Under the pieces are notes generated by a model. The model had not been told where the DNA came from, searched no databases, and saw only the letters and a list, made by a program, of their open reading frames with translations. 64,000 bases of DNA from Bacteroides sp. AN502(2024) (GTDB lineage Bacteria > Bacteroidota > Bacteroidia > Bacteroidales > Bacteroidaceae): assembly GCF_041227145.1 (NCBI RefSeq), contig NZ_JBGFSP010000003.1:1116001-1180000 (forward strand), read 5' to 3'. Shown piece by piece: positions 61,867 through 64,000 of this stretch (within the stretch, counting starts at the first letter, position 1; the number at the start of each line of letters is the position of its first letter). Both the position numbers and the translations under genes were made by a program.

Positions 61867-62340
61867 TTACTCCTCTTCATCGGGAACGTCGATACAACGC
61901 TTGATATCTTTCAGTTCGAAGCCACGACTCATAGCGAATCGCATCAGCTTTCCATTCAATTCATAATCGTCTGCCGCATGGATACTTTTTCGTTTAGAAG
62001 CCAGCAGGTCACGCAGAATAGAAAGGTATTCTTCTTCATCGATTTCATTCAGATAACGCCATGCCACATCAGATGGAATCTTCTTCATATAAAGCCCTTG
62101 GGCTATTTTCATTTTTCCCCATTTGGCAAAGCGAAACTTATCATTCACAAAAGCTCTGCAGAAACGTTCATCATCGATAAACTTCTCAGATTCCAGTTGG
62201 TCAAGAATACGCGCAATGGTATCATAGGCAATTCCCCAACGTTGTAACTTCTCATTTATTTCTGCCCGGCAATGCTCGGCAGTAGAGCAGTAAGAGGCTA
62301 CTCGATTTAAAGCCTCTTCATCAGTCAATTGTGCACTCAT
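61867..62340 (-). CDS. recX: Regulatory protein RecX
   Basis: 157 residues, three-helix repeats typical of RecX (EALNRVASYCSTAEHCRAEI, LDQLESEKFIDDERFCRAFV, GFELKDIKRCID). It modulates RecA filaments. It overlaps the end of prmC by 4 bp (ATGA, 62337-62340), so translation is coupled. It is distant from recA here, which is common. Confidence 0.88.
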   Translation of the reverse strand: MSAQLTDEEALNRVASYCSTAEHCRAEINEKLQRWGIAYDTIARILDQLESEKFIDDERFCRAFVNDKFRFAKWGKMKIAQGLYMKKIPSDVAWRYLNEIDEEEYLSILRDLLASKRKSIHAADDYELNGKLMRFAMSRGFELKDIKRCIDVPDEEE

Positions 62341-63173
62341 CGGTTAGCTGTAACTATTCTATCTTTTCCAAATATGTCTTTTATAACACGAACATCACGG
62401 TATTGGTTCATTTCAAGCATGTGTGCTGTCTCCCGGCCATAAGCCTGGTTGATCTCAAAATAAAGTTTTCCTCCCGGCAATAGCAATTCACGTCCCAGAC
62501 AGCCTATACGTTTATAAAACCGCAAAGGGTCCTCGTCAGGAACAAACAAGGCCAAACCCGGTTCCCAATCAAGGACATTAGCGTCCATTTCATTTTTCTC
62601 CGTTTCAGTCACATAAGGCGGATTACTGACGATCACATCAAAAGACGACACCTTTTCCCAATCATCGGACAGTACATCTCTTTGTAGGAATTTCACTCCG
62701 GCTTCCAATTCTTCATTGTTTTTACGGGCAATAACCAACGCTTCTTCCGAAATATCCCAAGCCTCTACGTCTACATCCGGAAGTTTTTTATCCAAAGAGA
62801 TCGCAATGCATCCGCTCCCCGTACCTATATCTAACAGACGACGGGCATTTGGGTTCTCCTTAACGATTAGCTCTACTAGCTCTGCGGTCTCCGGTCGAGG
62901 GATTAACACACCGGAAGCAACCTTAAAATTCCTTCCACAAAACTCTGCAAAACCGCGAATGTACTGTATAGGTTCATTTTTCTGTAAACGGAATATAATG
63001 TTTTCTAATTCACGCTGTTTGCATTCGGATAAAATTATATCTTTGCCCATGTAAATATCGAGCACATCTAAGCCTAACATGTCGCAACAAATCAACATTG
63101 AAAGAGCTTTTATCTCTTCCTGTGAATAGATATCCTGTAAAGACTGGCGAATGTAAGCGGTGATACGATTCAT
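62337..63173 (-). CDS. prmC: Peptide chain release factor N5-glutamine methyltransferase
   Basis: Methylates the Gln of the GGQ motif in release factors. Residues 115-121 (DIGTGSG) bind S-adenosylmethionine and 184-187 (NPPY) contact the target Gln; an N-terminal helical domain (1-90) is present. 278 residues. A -7-like TACTTTTG (63194-63201, minus strand) precedes it and overlaps the region upstream of the divergent ribD gene. Confidence 0.93.
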   Translation of the reverse strand: MNRITAYIRQSLQDIYSQEEIKALSMLICCDMLGLDVLDIYMGKDIILSECKQRELENIIFRLQKNEPIQYIRGFAEFCGRNFKVASGVLIPRPETAELVELIVKENPNARRLLDIGTGSGCIAISLDKKLPDVDVEAWDISEEALVIARKNNEELEAGVKFLQRDVLSDDWEKVSSFDVIVSNPPYVTETEKNEMDANVLDWEPGLALFVPDEDPLRFYKRIGCLGRELLLPGGKLYFEINQAYGRETAHMLEMNQYRDVRVIKDIFGKDRIVTANR

Positions 63174-63227
63174 ATTTACACAATTTCGGAGTGCAAAAGT
63201 AAGAATAATATGGAGAAGAGCACCAAA

Positions 63228-64000
63228 ATGGAAGAAGAAAAATACATGAGGCGTTGCATTAAGCTTGCAAAAAACGGGTTATGCAATGTGTCTCCCAACC
63301 CGATGGTAGGGGCTGTTATCGTATATAACGGAGGTATTATCGGTGAAGGTTATCACATTCGTTGCGGAGAGGCACACGCGGAAGTTAATGCAATCCGTTC
63401 TGTCAAAGATGAGTCTTTATTGAAACATTCTACGATTTATGTGAGTCTGGAACCTTGTTCCCACTATGGGAAAACACCTCCTTGTGCAGATCTGATTATA
63501 GAGAAACAGATACCACGCATTGTTATCGGATGCCAGGACCCCTTTTCTGAAGTAGCCGGGCGTGGGATTCAGAAACTACGGGATGCCGGACGGGAGGTTA
63601 CAGTCGGCATATTAGAGGAAGAATGCAAATCGCTGATTCGTCGTTTTATTACGTTCAATACGCTTCACCGTCCTTTCATTACATTGAAATGGGCAGAATC
63701 AGCCGATCGTTTTATTGATATTGAACGTACAGGCGGAAAGCCTATAGTCCTCTCCTCTCCTCTTAGTTCCATGCTAGTGCATAAAAAAAGAGCAGAGGCC
63801 GATGCGATTATGGTAGGCAGGCGAACGGCTTTACTGGATAATCCGTCGTTGACAGTACGCAATTGGTACGGGCGCAATCCGAAACGTATTGTACTAGATC
63901 GCGCCTTATCCCTTCCAAATGATTTACAAATTTTCAATGGAAACGTACCGACATTTGTCTTTACTGAAAAGCATCAGCCGGAAAGAAATAACATCACATA
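63228..64000 (+). CDS. ribD: Riboflavin deaminase/reductase, partial at window end
   Basis: Bifunctional enzyme of riboflavin synthesis. The visible part, about 257 residues, holds the N-terminal deaminase with zinc ligands in HAEVNAIRSV and PCSHYGKTPPCADLI, then the start of the reductase domain (FITLKWAESADRFI, ADAIMVGRRTALLDNPSLTV). The gene runs off the window, so the C-terminus is not seen. An in-frame ATG at 63210 is an alternative start; 63228 (MEEEKYMRRC) fits the family better. It is divergent from prmC with a short shared upstream region. Confidence 0.92.
   Translation, partial: MEEEKYMRRCIKLAKNGLCNVSPNPMVGAVIVYNGGIIGEGYHIRCGEAHAEVNAIRSVKDESLLKHSTIYVSLEPCSHYGKTPPCADLIIEKQIPRIVIGCQDPFSEVAGRGIQKLRDAGREVTVGILEEECKSLIRRFITFNTLHRPFITLKWAESADRFIDIERTGGKPIVLSSPLSSMLVHKKRAEADAIMVGRRTALLDNPSLTVRNWYGRNPKRIVLDRALSLPNDLQIFNGNVPTFVFTEKHQPERNNIT

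Overview
The window is a chromosomal segment of a gut Bacteroides, probably close to B. thetaiotaomicron. The evidence is a SusC/SusD locus with an ECF sigma/FecR pair, a Ser-type sulfatase beside an alpha-L-fucosidase, Bacteroides promoters (TTTG, 19-21 nt, TAnnTTTG), DUF3244 and DUF1735 proteins, and the gene order rhamnose catabolism / argR-argG-argC-argD-proC. This is inferred from sequence features and remembered gene orders; no database was searched.

Layout. 0-3.5 kb: secreted alpha-L-fucosidase and sulfatase, then a small secreted protein. 3.5-6 kb: tetR-fabG-rluA-like operon (minus strand) and an initiator tRNA. 6-11.3 kb: an unstable zone with a transposase remnant, a DUF772-type insertion sequence, short palindrome arrays, an IS3-family element and the 5' stump of a hybrid two-component sensor. 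11.4-18.3 kb: the complete L-rhamnose pathway (AraC regulator, lactaldehyde reductase, aldolase, symporter, isomerase, kinase). 18.6-38 kb: an AT-rich accessory island. 38.2-45.8 kb: argR, a GNAT acyltransferase, argG, argC, argD, then proC, an XRE-cupin regulator and an acyl-CoA ligase. 46.2-48.4 kb: a PL8-type polysaccharide lyase. 48.8-58 kb: a polysaccharide utilisation locus (ECF sigma, FecR anti-sigma, SusC with STN domain, SusD, GH18 endoglycosidase, DUF1735-LamG lipoprotein), likely for a host N-glycan. 58-64 kb: IS982 fragment, palindrome array, tRNA-Leu and tRNA-Gly, argH, an SRPBCC protein, pyrE, recX, prmC and the start of ribD.

The most interesting region is 18.6-35.6 kb. It holds a RiPP-like (ribosomally made, modified peptide) cassette: a membrane TPR/LuxR-type regulator, a DUF3244 protein, a radical SAM/SPASM peptide maturase, a 75-residue precursor with a Cys- and aromatic-rich C-terminus, an outer-membrane beta-barrel protein, a PqqD-domain/M50 membrane protease and an O-antigen-ligase-like membrane protein. 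Immediately downstream is a decayed second copy. It contains a damaged tail of the regulator, the same promoter palindrome, a second beta-barrel gene split by an IS4-family element, and a deletion scar joining the start of the protease gene to the end of the ligase gene. A transglutaminase-like lipoprotein follows.

A second unexpected signal is a set of five short arrays (near 7.9, 8.2, 20.9, 37.5 and 58.7 kb). Each is built of small palindromes repeated at 22-23 bp, but core sequences differ between arrays. Three of the five share a GAAACAC/GTTTC-type core. They lie beside IS remnants and repeated blocks. I do not recognise their function.
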